DNA of 62,351 nucleotides from Hyphomicrobiales bacterium (GCA_003135415.1 PLBP01000007.1:48494-110844), one strand, 5' to 3'; counted from the stretch's first letter, positions 43,487 to 54,235 are shown. Numbers and translations are program-made. The notes: generated by a model not told the origin, from the sequence alone.

Positions 43487-45772
43487 TTATGCCGTGGACA
43501 CTTTCTGGTCGTCTTGTTTGCCGTCTTGGGTTTCCGCTTCGCCTTGCTGGAGTGCTACTTCTGGCGCGTTTTCGACCGCGAATGAAAGCCGAACCCAGGC
43601 GCCGCGGCCGCCTTCCTTGACCGCGGGCGCATCGCGCAATTCGATTTTTCCGCCGTGTTCCTCGAGAATTTTGCCGACGATGGCGAGCCCCAGGCCCGTT
43701 CCCTTCTCGCGCGTGGTGACATAGGGCTCGAGCAGGCGCTCGCGGTTCTCGGCCGGCAACCCCACGCCGTTGTCGACGACATCGACGATCGCGATCGCGT
43801 CTTCGCGCGCGACATGCACGATGATGCGGCCCTTGCCGCGCTCGGCCGCCGGCACCGCTTCGATCGCTTCCGCCGCGTTCTTGATGATGTTGGTGAGCGC
43901 TTGCGATATCAGCCGGCGGTCGAAACGAGCCGGTAATTTCGCGGATGGAAGCTCGATCTCGAAGCTGACCTCGGGATGCCCCACCCGCATCAGGAACACC
44001 ACCTGCCGGACGGTTTCGGAAAGATCCTGGGTCTCCACCACCGGCTTCGGGGTGCGGGCGAAAGTGGAAAACTCGTCGACCATCCGGCCGATATCGCCGA
44101 CCTGGCGGATGATGGTTTGCGTGCACTGATCGAAGATCTCGTGGTCATGGGCGAGGAGCTTGCCGTATTTGCGGCGCAGGCGCTCGGCCGACAATTGAAT
44201 GGGGGTCAGCGGATTCTTGATCTCGTGCGCGATGCGCCGTGCGACGTCGGCCCAGGCCGAGGTCCGCTGGGCCGAAACCAGTTCGGTGATATCGTCGAGG
44301 GTCACCACATAGCCGTGTTCCGACTCGGACGAGGCTTCCGTCGTCACCCGCACGTTGACCGTGCGCTCGCGCCCGCCGCGCGAGAGCTTGATCGTGCCGA
44401 GCACGCGCTCCTCGCCGGCGAGCGCTTGCTCGACCAGCGGCGCGATTTCCGGAATCTGGTCGCCGATGGTCACGCCGATGAAATCCATCTGCGCGCGATT
44501 GAGCAGCCGCTCGGCCGAGCGGTTGATGATGGTCACTCGGCCCTTGGTATCGAGACCGACGACGCCCGCGCCGACGCCCGAGAGCACCGCCTCGGTGAAA
44601 CGGCGGCGCTGATCGATCTGGTCGCGCGCACCGACGATGTCTTCGTGCTGCGAGCGCAGCTCGTCCGTCATCTTGTTGAAGCTTTCGCTCAGGTTCGCGA
44701 GATCCCCTTCGCTCCGCCGCAAGGGAACTTTGACGTTGAGATTTCCCGAGGCGACGAGATCGGCGGCGCTGATCAGGCGGCGGATGGGCGCGGCGAGCCA
44801 ATTCGCGAAGTTCAATCCGAGCCAGACCGAGGACAACAACAGGATCAACGCGATAACCGCATACATCAGCGCGAAGGCGACCTGAACGCCGAAGCGCCGA
44901 TCCTCCATGCTCGAATATTCGGCAAGCCCCGCTTCGGTCGAACGAAGATATTGCAGCACCTTGGGATCGATCGGACGCGCGACATAAAGATAGGTGTCGG
45001 TGAAGGCCGAGAGCGGCATCACGGCGGCGACAAAATCGGCATCGTCCGAGAAATAAATGATCGGCCGTTGCGCCGTCGCCTGTCTGACCGAGAGATTGGT
45101 GGGAACCTGCGCTTCGCGGCTCGGATCGACGTCGGCGCGCTCCACGATCGTGGAGTCGCCATGGATCATCATCGTGACCGGAAGGCCGCGAATCGAGGCC
45201 TGGGCGCTCAGAATTTCGCGAAAGCGCGGGTGGTTTTCGTCATACATGCCGCGCAGCCGCGACAGATCGTCCGCCATGGCGGCAAGATCGGCGCGAATTC
45301 CGAGGGCATGCTCGCGTACATAGGTTTGCGCGACGCCGACGGCACTGCCGACAATCGCGCGCGTGCGCGTCGAGAACCAGCGATCGAGACCGCGCTCGAG
45401 CGTAATCGACGCGATGATCGCGACGAGAATGGCGGGAACCGCCGCCACGATGCCGAACATGAACGCGATGCGCACATGCAGCCGCGCTCCGGCGCGACCC
45501 TTCCGGCGCGCGCGGATCAGATCGAAAAAGCTCCACGCGACGATGGTGATGAGGACGACCACCATCGTCGCATTGGCGAGCAGAACCGAAACCACGACCT
45601 CGTGGGTCGGGATGATCGACGTGAGACCCGTAAGGACCAGGAAGGTGAAGAGCGCCGACAACAGCGCCAGCACAACGGCCGCCGGGGCGAGAAAACCTCG
45701 GAGCGTTCGCGGAGGCCGCGGAAAAGGCGGCGAAACGCTCACGGGCGGCGATTTAGCAACAAATTCGGACAT
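43487..45772 (-). CDS. ntrY: Membrane sensor histidine kinase NtrY
   Basis: A 761-residue kinase. Three hydrophobic segments near the start (about 28-125), a periplasmic domain, another membrane segment near 310, then HAMP, a PAS domain, and the kinase core with H box [21 protein letters not shown] box KNAAEAIE and G boxes DNGVGLP and GTGLGLAIV. It responds to nitrogen or redox conditions and phosphorylates NtrX (family knowledge). The end reads KEGGRGAWVRLSFAVENAPE and a Gln/Glu-rich tail. It follows ntrC but after a terminator. Confidence 0.95.
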   Translation of the reverse strand: MSEFVAKSPPVSVSPPFPRPPRTLRGFLAPAAVVLALLSALFTFLVLTGLTSIIPTHEVVVSVLLANATMVVVLITIVAWSFFDLIRARRKGRAGARLHVRIAFMFGIVAAVPAILVAIIASITLERGLDRWFSTRTRAIVGSAVGVAQTYVREHALGIRADLAAMADDLSRLRGMYDENHPRFREILSAQASIRGLPVTMMIHGDSTIVERADVDPSREAQVPTNLSVRQATAQRPIIYFSDDADFVAAVMPLSAFTDTYLYVARPIDPKVLQYLRSTEAGLAEYSSMEDRRFGVQVAFALMYAVIALILLLSSVWLGLNFANWLAAPIRRLISAADLVASGNLNVKVPLRRSEGDLANLSESFNKMTDELRSQHEDIVGARDQIDQRRRFTEAVLSGVGAGVVGLDTKGRVTIINRSAERLLNRAQMDFIGVTIGDQIPEIAPLVEQALAGEERVLGTIKLSRGGRERTVNVRVTTEASSESEHGYVVTLDDITELVSAQRTSAWADVARRIAHEIKNPLTPIQLSAERLRRKYGKLLAHDHEIFDQCTQTIIRQVGDIGRMVDEFSTFARTPKPVVETQDLSETVRQVVFLMRVGHPEVSFEIELPSAKLPARFDRRLISQALTNIIKNAAEAIEAVPAAERGKGRIIVHVAREDAIAIVDVVDNGVGLPAENRERLLEPYVTTREKGTGLGLAIVGKILEEHGGKIELRDAPAVKEGGRGAWVRLSFAVENAPEVALQQGEAETQDGKQDDQKVSTA

Positions 45773-45876
45773 ACGCAGCCATCAAGGACCGGCCGGGAAT
45801 GGGCGGCGACTGATGCCTTCCTACAACACTGGTGCAAAAATGTGACAGATTCAGCCGGTACGCGCCATAGGGCGCG

Positions 45877-45899
45877 AAAAAACCGCTCTATTCGCGGTT
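45877..45899 (-). terminator. Rho-independent terminator overlapping the ntrC stop
   Basis: On the minus strand, AACCGC (immediately at the TAA of ntrC) pairs with GCGGTT across a seven-base loop GAATAGA, followed by TTTT. A second small hairpin (GCGCC, ATAG, GGCGC) lies just downstream. It should reduce read-through from ntrBC into ntrYX. Confidence 0.7.
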
Positions 45900-47340
45900 A
45901 GCGGCCGCTCCGAATGACCTGAACCTCGAGATCGCGTATTTTCTTGCGCAAGGTGTTGCGGTTAACCCCTAGAAGCTCCGCAGCTTTAATCTGATTGCCG
46001 CGGGTGGCGGCGAGCGCCGCCGTCACCAGCGGGCCCTCTACTTCCTTCAGAACCCGATGGTAAAGCCCCGGTGGTGGCAGCGTATCACCGCTGAAGCCGC
46101 CGAAATAACGCGCGAGATGCCGCTCGACCGAGGCGGAAAGCGTCTCCTCGGAGCGCTCGGCATCGGGGCTCGTCGCCGCGGGTTGCACCAGTTCGGCTTC
46201 GAGAATGCCCGCGCCGATGACTTCCTGCGGATAAAGGGCAGCTAACCGCCGCACCAGGTTTTCCAGTTCGCGGATATTGCCCGGCCAGCGATACCGCTTC
46301 AGGCGATCGAGGGCCGCCGGTTCGATTTGCTTTCTCGGCAGGCCCTCGCGTTCGGCGAGAGCGAAAAAGTGCCGCACGAGATCGGGGATGTCCTCGCTCC
46401 GCTCTCGCAAGGGCGGCAGCCGCAGCGGCACGACGTTGAGGCGGAAGAACAGATCCTCGCGGAACAGCCCCTGCTGAATCAGAAGGCGCAAGTCCTTGTT
46501 GCTAGCGGCGACGATGCGCACGTCGCTTTTGATCGGCGTGCGGCCGCCGACAGTGGTGTACTCGCCCTGTTGCAAGACGCGCAAAAGCCGCGTCTGCGCT
46601 TCCATCGGCATGTCGCCGATTTCGTCGAGAAAGAGCGTGCCGCTTTCGGCCTGCTCGAAGCGTCCGGAGCTTCGCGCCTGCGCGCCGGTGAATGCCCCCT
46701 TCTCGTGGCCGAACAGTTCCGACTCGATGAGGTCGCGCGGGATCGCCGCCATGTTGATCGCGACGAACGGGCCGTCGCGCCGCTTGCCGTAATCGTGCAG
46801 CGCGCGTGCGACCAATTCCTTGCCGGTGCCGGACTCTCCCGTAATCATCACCGTGAGATCGGTCTGCATCAGGCGCGCAAGCAGCCGGTAAATTTCCTGC
46901 ATCGCCGGCGAGCGGCCGACGAGCGGAATGGCATCCGCTTCCTCGGGCTTGGGCGGCGGCATGTCATGGGATTTGGGCTCCGCGAGCGCCCGCCCGACGA
47001 TCGCGATCAATTCCTTCAAGTCGAAAGGCTTCGGCAAATATTCATAAGCGCCGCGCTCGGAGGCGCGGATTGCGGTCATGAAGTTGTTCTGCGCGCTCAT
47101 GATGATGATCGGGAGGTCAGGGCGCGCTTTCTTGATGCGCGGCAAAAGATCGAAGGCGTTTTCGTCGGGCATCACCACGTCGGTGATGACGAGATCGCCG
47201 TCGCCCTGCGAGACCCAACGCCACAGCGTCGCGGCATTGCTGCACGAGCGCACTTCGTAGCCGGCCCGCGAAAGTGCCTGATTGAGCACCGTGCGGATCG
47301 CTGCGTCGTCGTCGGCGACTAGGATGCTTCCTGCCGGCAT
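45898..47340 (-). CDS. ntrC: Nitrogen regulation response regulator NtrC
   Basis: A 480-residue sigma-54 activator. Receiver Asp54 in [17 protein letters not shown]+ domain with Walker A GESGTGKE, the intact sigma-54 loop [11 protein letters not shown], Walker [14 protein letters not shown]-terminal Fis-type DNA-binding helix-turn-helix [19 protein letters not shown]. It turns on genes for ammonium scarcity when phosphorylated by NtrB. It starts nine bases after ntrB ends, in the dusB-ntrB-ntrC operon. Confidence 0.96.
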   Translation of the reverse strand: MPAGSILVADDDAAIRTVLNQALSRAGYEVRSCSNAATLWRWVSQGDGDLVITDVVMPDENAFDLLPRIKKARPDLPIIIMSAQNNFMTAIRASERGAYEYLPKPFDLKELIAIVGRALAEPKSHDMPPPKPEEADAIPLVGRSPAMQEIYRLLARLMQTDLTVMITGESGTGKELVARALHDYGKRRDGPFVAINMAAIPRDLIESELFGHEKGAFTGAQARSSGRFEQAESGTLFLDEIGDMPMEAQTRLLRVLQQGEYTTVGGRTPIKSDVRIVAASNKDLRLLIQQGLFREDLFFRLNVVPLRLPPLRERSEDIPDLVRHFFALAEREGLPRKQIEPAALDRLKRYRWPGNIRELENLVRRLAALYPQEVIGAGILEAELVQPAATSPDAERSEETLSASVERHLARYFGGFSGDTLPPPGLYHRVLKEVEGPLVTAALAATRGNQIKAAELLGVNRNTLRKKIRDLEVQVIRSGR

Positions 47341-47349
47341 GAGCGTTCC

Positions 47350-48486
47350 CTAAACCTCCGCCCCGTACTGGGCCATTTCCTCGCCGCTATACATCGGCAT
47401 CAGCACGCGAAAGATGGTGCGATTGGGCTGACTTTCGCATTCGATGATTCCGCCATGATCGCCGACGATCTTGGCGACGAGCGCGAGCCCGAGTCCGCTT
47501 CCGCTCGGCTTGGTGGTGACGAAGGGATCGAACAAATGCGGCATCAGATCTGCGGGCACGCCGGGACCGTTGTCGATGACGCAAAATTCGAGCGGCAAGC
47601 CCACGCGCACGGAGGAGCCGGGCACGGTGAGCCGAACCCCCGGGCGGAACGCCGTGGTGAGCCGAATCTCGCCATCGCTCCTGTCCCCGATCGACTCGGC
47701 GGCGTTCTTCACCAGATTGAGAAAAACCTGCACGAGCTGATCGCGGCTCGCCAGAACCGGCGGCAGCGAAGGATCGTATTCCTCGACGATCCGCATGTAG
47801 CGGGCAAAGCCCGACTGGCCAAGGCGCTTCACGTGTTCGAGTACCGCGTGGATGTTCACCGCCTCGCGCTCGATCGGCCGCTCGTCGGAGAAGACTTCCA
47901 TGCGATCGACGAGCTTCACGATGCGATCGGCCTCGTCGCAGATCAACCGGGTCAGCATCCGATCCTGATCGTCGGCCGACTGTTCCAGTAGCTGCGCCGC
48001 GCCTCGAATGCCGGATAGTGGATTCTTGATTTCGTGCGCCAGCATGGCGGCGAGCGCGATGACCGAGCGCGCGGCGCCCCGATGGGTCAGCTGGCGGTCG
48101 ATTTTGTCCGCGATCGAGCGCTCCTGCATCACCAAGACGACATAGCCGGGGTGCTCCTGCATCGGGGTGACGTGCAGATCGACGATGCGCTCCCCGCCGT
48201 TGCGCGGAGTGCCGAGATCGACGCGGTATTCGTTGACCGGCGCGCCGCGCGTGCGCACTTGCTCGATCAGCGAAAGCAAGGGGCTGCCGAACGGCACGAA
48301 TTCGTGGATCGGATGACGGCGCAGCATCGGCAGGCCGGATTCGAAGAAAGCTTCCGCCGCGCCATTGGCCTCGACGATATGGCCGTCAGGTCCGACGGTG
48401 ATGACGGGGTGCGGGAGCGCGTTCAGCACCGCATCGGCCGAACGGATGCTGGCTACCGTTGACCGCTCCACCCGCACCTTGTTCAT
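47350..48486 (-). CDS. ntrB: Nitrogen regulation sensor kinase NtrB
   Basis: A 378-residue cytoplasmic kinase without membrane segments. A PAS domain ([20 protein letters not shown]), H box [21 protein letters not shown] box VKNAAESIG and G boxes VIDNGPGVP and [14 protein letters not shown] protein controls the switch between kinase and phosphatase (family knowledge). The ATG at 48486 overlaps the dusB TGA by three bases. A longer open frame upstream (to 48696) is within dusB and has no family sequence. Confidence 0.95.
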   Translation of the reverse strand: MNKVRVERSTVASIRSADAVLNALPHPVITVGPDGHIVEANGAAEAFFESGLPMLRRHPIHEFVPFGSPLLSLIEQVRTRGAPVNEYRVDLGTPRNGGERIVDLHVTPMQEHPGYVVLVMQERSIADKIDRQLTHRGAARSVIALAAMLAHEIKNPLSGIRGAAQLLEQSADDQDRMLTRLICDEADRIVKLVDRMEVFSDERPIEREAVNIHAVLEHVKRLGQSGFARYMRIVEEYDPSLPPVLASRDQLVQVFLNLVKNAAESIGDRSDGEIRLTTAFRPGVRLTVPGSSVRVGLPLEFCVIDNGPGVPADLMPHLFDPFVTTKPSGSGLGLALVAKIVGDHGGIIECESQPNRTIFRVLMPMYSGEEMAQYGAEV

Positions 48487-49505
48487 GCCGCGACCTTCCA
48501 GCCGATATCGTCGAAGGCGTCTTGAATGCCGCGCGCGACGCGGGCGGGCTCCATCTCCGCGAGCAAGCGCGCGCGCCACTCCTTGACCCAGTCGCGGGCA
48601 TTTTCGACAAAGTGCAGAGCCGCGGCTTCCAGCGCCCAGCCGATATGCTTTCGCGCTTCCCGCGCACCGCGGACGCGCCCGTAGTGTGACAACCACGCTT
48701 CGTAGAGCTCGATCAGCACGTCGCGCTGCGCGGCGAGCGATGGATCAGCGGGTCGCTCGCCGCTCAATAAGAACCGTCCGATCTGGCCCACGAGCCATGG
48801 CCGCCCGCGCGCGGCGCGGCCGATCATCACCGCATCGGCTCCCGACAGCTTCCGCATCGCGGTTGCGTCTTCGTAGCTTGCGAGGTCGCCGTTGGCGACG
48901 ATCGGAATATTCGTCGCGGCCTTCACTGCCGCGATCGCATTCCAATCCGCGCGTCCCTGATAAAACTGCGCGCGCGTGCGGCCGTGAACGCTGATCAAGG
49001 CAATGCCCGCCGCTTCCGCGCGCCGCGCGAGCTCCGGCGCCACGATCGAATGTTCGTCCCAGCCGAGCCGCATTTTGAGCGTCACCGGAATGTTCACCGC
49101 GCCGGTGACCGCCTCGATCAAGCGGAGCGCCTGGTCGGGATTGCGCAACAGCGCCGCCCCCGCTTCGCCCGCGGTTACGCGCTTCGCCGGACAACCCATG
49201 TTGATGTCGATGATGTGGGCGCCGGCACGCTCGGCAATGCGCGCGCCTTCCGCGAGCCAGCGCGCCTCGCAGCCGGCCAATTGCACCACATGCAAACCGA
49301 CGCCTTCGCCTTCGACGCGCATGTGCGCGGCCGGGTCGCCTTCGGCAAGCCATTCGCTCGCGATCATTTCCGAGACCACGAGACCCGCGTCGAAACGCGT
49401 GGCCATCTGCCGAAACGGCAAATCTGTAATACCAGCCATGGGAGCAAGGAAAGCGCGGTTCGCCAAGCGGTACGGACCGATCGCGACGAACTCATTGTCA
49501 GACAT
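48483..49505 (-). CDS. dusB: tRNA-dihydrouridine synthase DusB (NifR3 family)
   Basis: A 340-residue FMN-dependent enzyme reducing uridine to dihydrouridine in tRNA. It has the start [20 protein letters not shown], the catalytic Cys in [50 protein letters not shown] and the FMN-binding [18 protein letters not shown]. The gene heads the ntrBC operon, as in other alphaproteobacteria, hence the old name nifR3. Its divergent neighbour is ispDF; the 173 bases between probably hold both promoters, but I could not pick out a convincing box. Confidence 0.95.
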   Translation of the reverse strand: MSDNEFVAIGPYRLANRAFLAPMAGITDLPFRQMATRFDAGLVVSEMIASEWLAEGDPAAHMRVEGEGVGLHVVQLAGCEARWLAEGARIAERAGAHIIDINMGCPAKRVTAGEAGAALLRNPDQALRLIEAVTGAVNIPVTLKMRLGWDEHSIVAPELARRAEAAGIALISVHGRTRAQFYQGRADWNAIAAVKAATNIPIVANGDLASYEDATAMRKLSGADAVMIGRAARGRPWLVGQIGRFLLSGERPADPSLAAQRDVLIELYEAWLSHYGRVRGAREARKHIGWALEAAALHFVENARDWVKEWRARLLAEMEPARVARGIQDAFDDIGWKVAA

Positions 49506-49678
49506 CAGAAATCCGCCTTCTGGCCATTGCTCACAAAATAGGCTGCAAAACCAATGCTCATATCTTAGTCAATTGCATAAAGGGCGCAAGGATTTTGTTG
49601 CGATGCAGCGGGCACAAGTCACAGCTTGGTTTACCCTGAACCGATGAGCGCTCATCCACGTCATCTCAAGGAGAAAGC

Positions 49679-50854
49679 ATGATGCGCACGGCGGCCATCA
49701 TCGTCGCCGCCGGCCGCGGCGAGCGGGCCGGAGGAGCGCAGCCCAAACAATATCGCCATCTCCAGGGCGAGCCGGTGCTGAGGCGCGCCATGCGTGCGCT
49801 CGCCATGCATCCCGCGATCGATGCGGTGCAAGCCGTGATCGATCCGGCCGAGAACGAGGCGTTTCAAAACGCGGTCGGCGATCTGCCGAAGTGTCTCGCG
49901 CCGGCGGCAGGCGGAACCACGCGACAGCGCTCCGTCCGCGCGGGGTTGGAAGCGCTCGCGGAGTTGAAGCCATCGATCGTTCTCGTCCACGACGCCGCCC
50001 GTCCCCTCGCCTCCGCCGCCCTCGTCGACCGCGCGCTCGCCGCGGTCGAGACGACGGGAGCTGCGATCCCCATCATTGCGCTACGCGATACCATCAAACG
50101 CGTCGATGAAACCGGACGAGTCGTTTCGACTCTCGACCGCAACGAGTTGCGCGCGGTGCAGACCCCGCAGGCTTTTTTCTTCGCTCCGCTGATCGAGGCC
50201 CACCGCCGCGCGAGCGAAGCGGGCCTCGACGATTTTACCGATGACGCGGCGCTGGCTGAATGGGCCGGCATCCCGGTCGCGACCTTCGCGGGAGAGAACG
50301 GCAATCTCAAACTGACCACGGCCGACGATTTCGCCCGCGCCGAAGCGATCGCCGATGCACTAACGGATGTGCGCACCGGTACCGGCTTCGACGTCCACGC
50401 CTTCGGCCCCGGCAATCATGTCATGCTCGGCGGTGTCGCCGTCCCGCACGATAAAGGATTGATCGGCCATTCCGACGCCGACGTGCTTCTGCACGCGCTG
50501 ACCGATGCGGTTCTGGGTGCGCTGGGCGAAGCCGATATCGGCCATCACTTCCCGCCCTCACAGGAGCAATGGCGCGGTGCGGCATCGGATCAGTTCCTTG
50601 CCTTCGCCGCCTCGCTTGTACGGGCGCGCGGCGGGCGCATCGCGCATCTCGACGCCACGCTGCTTTGCGAGGCGCCCAAGCTCGCGCCGCATCGCGACGC
50701 CATTCGCGCCCGCATCGCCGCCATCGCCGGCATCGAAATTTCCCGCGTCGGCGTGAAGGCGACGACCACCGAGGGGCTCGGATTCATCGGGCGCAAGGAA
50801 GGCATGGCCGCGATGGCTACCGCCACGCTGCGGCTGCCGCCGGGCGCGCCGTGA
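49679..50854 (+). CDS. ispDF: Fused IspD/IspF isoprenoid enzyme
   Basis: A 391-residue bifunctional enzyme of the MEP pathway. The IspD part (about 1-225) makes CDP-methylerythritol: [38 protein letters not shown], and [10 protein letters not shown]. The IspF part (about 230-391) makes the cyclodiphosphate: [19 protein letters not shown] (metal Asp, His), [20 protein letters not shown] and [20 protein letters not shown] lies seven bases upstream of ATG 49679. The fused form is typical of alphaproteobacteria. cinA overlaps its stop. Confidence 0.97.
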   Translation: MMRTAAIIVAAGRGERAGGAQPKQYRHLQGEPVLRRAMRALAMHPAIDAVQAVIDPAENEAFQNAVGDLPKCLAPAAGGTTRQRSVRAGLEALAELKPSIVLVHDAARPLASAALVDRALAAVETTGAAIPIIALRDTIKRVDETGRVVSTLDRNELRAVQTPQAFFFAPLIEAHRRASEAGLDDFTDDAALAEWAGIPVATFAGENGNLKLTTADDFARAEAIADALTDVRTGTGFDVHAFGPGNHVMLGGVAVPHDKGLIGHSDADVLLHALTDAVLGALGEADIGHHFPPSQEQWRGAASDQFLAFAASLVRARGGRIAHLDATLLCEAPKLAPHRDAIRARIAAIAGIEISRVGVKATTTEGLGFIGRKEGMAAMATATLRLPPGAP

Positions 50855-51348
50855 TCAGCAACGAATTGTTCGAGACCGCCTCCGAAGTGCTCGGTCTTTG
50901 CGGCGGGCGCGCTTTGAAACTCGTGACCGCGGAATCCTGCACCGGCGGCCTGATCGCGGCGGCGCTGACCGCGACACCGGGCTCCTCCAATGTGCTCGAC
51001 CGCGGCTATGTCACTTACTCGAACGCGGCCAAGCACGCCGATCTTGGCGTCCCTTCCGAACTCATCGAAAAGAAAGGCGCGGTGAGCGAGGAAGTCGCCC
51101 GTGCCATGGCCCTGGGCGCGATCGAAGCTGCGGATGTCGATCTCGCGCTCTCGGTGACGGGCATTGCGGGACCGGGCGGCGGTACGCCGCAGAAGCCGGT
51201 CGGTCTCGTGCATATCGCGGTGGCCCATCGCGGCGGAAAAATCCTTCACCGTGAGTGCCGCTATGGCAATATCGGCCGCGGCGAAGTGCGCCGCCTATCC
51301 GCGCTCGCCGCGCTCGCGCTGATGAAAGAGTTGATCGTTCAGCTCTAA
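50851..51348 (+). CDS. CinA-type nicotinamide-nucleotide amidase (PncC)
   Basis: A 165-residue single-domain enzyme that removes ammonia from NMN in pyridine nucleotide salvage. It corresponds to the C-terminal domain of Cin[21 protein letters not shown] (catalytic Ser), then [33 protein letters not shown] and the ending [18 protein letters not shown]. The start is GTG, overlapping the ispDF TGA by three bases, so translation is coupled. The N-terminal molybdenum-cofactor-like domain of full CinA is absent. Confidence 0.93.
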   Translation: MISNELFETASEVLGLCGGRALKLVTAESCTGGLIAAALTATPGSSNVLDRGYVTYSNAAKHADLGVPSELIEKKGAVSEEVARAMALGAIEAADVDLALSVTGIAGPGGGTPQKPVGLVHIAVAHRGGKILHRECRYGNIGRGEVRRLSALAALALMKELIVQL

Positions 51349-51472
51349 ACGAGGGCGTGAACAGAGCCGCAAACGGGTGATATTGCACAATAAGACGAGA
51401 TCGTGACTATGAAGGCGCTTCACGATAACATCTCTTGGATAGGATTCATTCAAATCTTCGCAGGAGGACTAC

Positions 51473-51685
51473 ATGGCAAAGAAAAAACGCAGTCTTGACG
51501 GACGTCACCGTGACAAAGGCGGGGCAATAGATCGCAAGGATGCCAATACGAGAGTGAAATCCCTACGCAAGAAATACGGCCACCACTTCGCCAAGGGCCG
51601 CCGCAGCGATTTGATGCTGGGCACGCTACTCGAAGACACGAGATGCAAATCGTTGCATGAATATTTGCGGCGCCACCATAGATAA
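51473..51685 (+). CDS. Small basic protein of unknown function
   Basis: A 70-residue, strongly basic protein opening MAKKKRSLDGRHRDKGGAID and ending HEYLRRHHR. A middle part (VKSLRKKYGHHFAKGRRSDLM) is also basic. There is no membrane segment. The ATG is preceded by CAGGAGGACTAC, a strong ribosome site. I recall similar short KKKRSLDGRHRD proteins in Bradyrhizobium-like genomes, annotated as hypothetical. Nucleic-acid binding is possible on charge grounds only. Confidence 0.65.
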   Translation: MAKKKRSLDGRHRDKGGAIDRKDANTRVKSLRKKYGHHFAKGRRSDLMLGTLLEDTRCKSLHEYLRRHHR

Positions 51686-51792
51686 CGGCGCGAAAGCAAT
51701 TACACGTCTGTTTTGGACGAAAAGCGGACTCGCAAAATTGATTCTGAATTAAGAAGCTGGGGACGCGGGCATCGCTGCGTCCCGGCGGCTCG

Positions 51793-53646
51793 CTAATTCG
51801 CGCTGAGCAAATCGATGCGCGTATTGGCGCGGCCGAGCCGCCGCGCCAAGAGCGCGGCGAGATTGCGCATAATTTTCTCGCCGATCTGCGGATGAATCTC
51901 GCGGAAGCCATAGAAGCGTTCAAGCGAAAGCTCGGTGCATAGCACCACCGTGTCGGCCCAGACATCGGCGCTACGGCGGCCCCCCACCAAAGCCATCTCG
52001 CCGAACGCAACGCCCGGCACGAGCGTTGCCAACCGCACACCGTTGGCAAGCTTTACGCTCACCTTGCCGCTCTGCAGGAAAAATATGGAAGTCGCGGCCG
52101 ACCCGCCTTCGATGATGCGCTCGCCGGCCTCGAAGCGGCGCGTGGAGCCGAGCTTGACGATCTCTTCTACGAGTTCAGGCGGGAGCCCGGTCAACAACTC
52201 CTGCTCGGCGAGATCCATCGTGTCCACCAGCTGCGTGAAACCGCCGAGACGATGAATAATCTGGTCCTCGGCCCATTCGATCGCCTCGTCGAGCAGCCCG
52301 AAATTGCGCATCTCTGCATCTGCGTTCAAATGCGCGCCGAGTTTGTTCAAACCGGCTGATTTTCGGTCGATGCCGGACAATACCGGCGTCGTGCCGAGCC
52401 GCTTCAGCGCGACGAGCATATCCACCAGCATTGTAGCCGCGCCTGTGCTCATCAGCGGCACGCGGCCGAAATCGAGGATGAGCACCTGCGACGCGGGCTT
52501 CGCTTCGATCCGGCGCGCGATGAGATCGACATTGGCGAAGGTGAGCGTGCCGGTCAGCTCCAACACGCGCACGGCGCTTCTATGTTGGTCGAGAATTTTC
52601 TGCTCGTGCGGCTGGCGTCCGCGCGGCGAGACCCACTCAAAATCGTAATCGGCGACGATACAGGTGCGCACGTCGCTCGTGCGGTTCAGCATGTGCAGAT
52701 CGAAATGCGCGGAGAGCGCTTCGCACACCTTCAAGCCGCGCACGCTATTGCCGTGCTCGTCAAGCAGCGGCGAAAACGAGCCGAGTCCGAGTTGAGCGGG
52801 AAGTGCCGCCAGGATGCCGCCGCCAACGCCGCTTTTCGCCGGAAGGCCGACGCGGTAGATCCATTCACCGGCAAAATCGTACATGCCCGAGCTTGTCATC
52901 ACGGAAAGCGTGCGCGCGACCGCGTAAGGACTGATCACGCGCTCTCCGCTCACGGGATTGATGCCGCCATTGGCGAGCGTCGCCGCCATCAGCGCGAGAT
53001 CGCGCGCGGTAATGAGCACCGAGCATTGGCGGAAATAGACATCGAGCACGGCATCGACGCCGCCCTTGATGATCCCGTAATTGTGCAGAAGATAGGCGAT
53101 GGCGCGGTTGCGGTCGCCCGTGAGCCGCTCGGAAGCGAATACGGCCTCGTCGGTATCGAGTTTGCGTCCGGCAAAACGGCCGAGTACGTCACGAATGCGC
53201 TCCGCGGCTTTGTCGCCTTCGGCCTCATAGATCAGCCCGGAACAGGCAATCGCGCCGGAATTGACCATCGGATTGAAGGGCCGGTTGTCGGGGCGAAGCC
53301 GGATGGAATTGAACGCATCCCCGCTCGGCTCGACGCCGATCGCGGCCTCGACGCGTTCCTGGCCCAGCGTTTCAAGCGCGAGCGCGAATACGAAGGCCTT
53401 GGAGATCGACTGGATCGTGAAGGGCACGGCGGCATCGCCGACCGCATAGACATGGCCATCCAAGGTCGCGAGCGCAATGCCGAGTTGGCGTGGATCGGCC
53501 TTCTGCAATTCCGAGATGTAATCGGCAACCGTGCCGCTGCCCTCTTGCGCGAGCGCGGCATGGGTTTGTACCAGAAAATGCAAAAGCGGATTGGCGGCGG
53601 CACGATCGGACTTTCCGTGCTTCGGCGCTTTTTGTAAAATGTTCAT
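51793..53646 (-). CDS. glsA: Glutaminase with C-terminal STAS and cyclic-nucleotide-binding domains
   Basis: A 617-residue fusion protein. The glutaminase part (about 1-320) is serine-dependent with SISK (Ser80, Lys83), MVNSGAI, LTGDRNRAIAYLLHNYG and GGVDAVLDVYFRQCS; it frees ammonia from glutamine. A STAS-like part (about 350-460: VRVLELTGTLTFANVDLIAR, DFGRVPLMSTGAATML) and a cNMP-binding part (about 490-600: RFEAGERIIEGGSAATSIFF, FGEMALVGGRRSADVWA) follow. Start at 53646 gives the conserved N-terminus. The add-ons suggest control by cyclic nucleotides or partner proteins. Confidence 0.92.
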   Translation of the reverse strand: MNILQKAPKHGKSDRAAANPLLHFLVQTHAALAQEGSGTVADYISELQKADPRQLGIALATLDGHVYAVGDAAVPFTIQSISKAFVFALALETLGQERVEAAIGVEPSGDAFNSIRLRPDNRPFNPMVNSGAIACSGLIYEAEGDKAAERIRDVLGRFAGRKLDTDEAVFASERLTGDRNRAIAYLLHNYGIIKGGVDAVLDVYFRQCSVLITARDLALMAATLANGGINPVSGERVISPYAVARTLSVMTSSGMYDFAGEWIYRVGLPAKSGVGGGILAALPAQLGLGSFSPLLDEHGNSVRGLKVCEALSAHFDLHMLNRTSDVRTCIVADYDFEWVSPRGRQPHEQKILDQHRSAVRVLELTGTLTFANVDLIARRIEAKPASQVLILDFGRVPLMSTGAATMLVDMLVALKRLGTTPVLSGIDRKSAGLNKLGAHLNADAEMRNFGLLDEAIEWAEDQIIHRLGGFTQLVDTMDLAEQELLTGLPPELVEEIVKLGSTRRFEAGERIIEGGSAATSIFFLQSGKVSVKLANGVRLATLVPGVAFGEMALVGGRRSADVWADTVVLCTELSLERFYGFREIHPQIGEKIMRNLAALLARRLGRANTRIDLLSAN

Positions 53647-53770
53647 CCCTGCCCGGTGCCCCCGCACCCATGACTGACGCGCCGTGCCCCAACGCGGCGA
53701 ATTGAAGCAATCATATCCGATGAACGTAGCGGGTCGGCAAGTCTAAAGACGCATCATGCTAGCCCGCGCC

Positions 53771-54235
53771 TTAGGCTGATTTCACGCCGTAAATCTTATC
53801 GGCACGCTGCTCGAACGCTTCCGCAAAGCGGCGAAAAGCCTTGTCGAACGCGGCGCCCATCAAGAGGCCGAGCGTCTTCGAGCGAAACTCGTAGCTGATG
53901 AAAAAATCGACCTCAGAGCTTTTTTCGCCGGCGGCCCGAAAACGCCAGCGGTTCTCCAACTGGCGAAACGGGCCGTCGAGATATTCGACCAGGATCGCGA
54001 GTCGCGCTCGCTCAAGCGTCACCTGGCTGGTGAAGCTCTGCCGTACCGGCCCATAGGCCACCGTCATGTCGACGACAAGAATTTGCGTTCCCTCGCCGCC
54101 CTCCGCGCGCCGCTTTATTTTGAGCTGCTCGCACAGTGGCACGAATTCGGGATAGCGCTCGACATCGGCGACGAGATCGAACATCTCGCCAGCCGCGTGT
54201 CGTACCTGCCGCGTCGTCCGGAATGTGGGCATCAA
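53771..54235 (-). CDS. COQ10/RatA-type START-domain protein
   Basis: A 154-residue START-like protein. It opens PTFRTTRQVRHAAGEMFDLV with VERYPEFVPLCEQL, the usual pattern of bacterial COQ10/RatA proteins that bind ubiquinone or ribosomes. The end GAAFDKAFRRFAEAFEQRAD is the family's C-terminal helix. It follows lipA by nine bases, an order I have seen in other alphaproteobacteria. A ubiquinone chaperone role is more plausible than the RatA toxin role, but neither is proved. Confidence 0.9.
   Translation of the reverse strand: MMPTFRTTRQVRHAAGEMFDLVADVERYPEFVPLCEQLKIKRRAEGGEGTQILVVDMTVAYGPVRQSFTSQVTLERARLAILVEYLDGPFRQLENRWRFRAAGEKSSEVDFFISYEFRSKTLGLLMGAAFDKAFRRFAEAFEQRADKIYGVKSA

Noticed and set aside
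43976-45901. A 641-codon plus-strand frame opposite ntrY
   Set aside because: Shadow of ntrY, without recognisable domains.
49506-49678. Possible sigma-54 promoter between dusB and ispDF
   Set aside because: No TGGCAC-N5-TTGC match with correct GG/GC spacing was found on either strand; a regulated promoter may exist but I cannot point to it.
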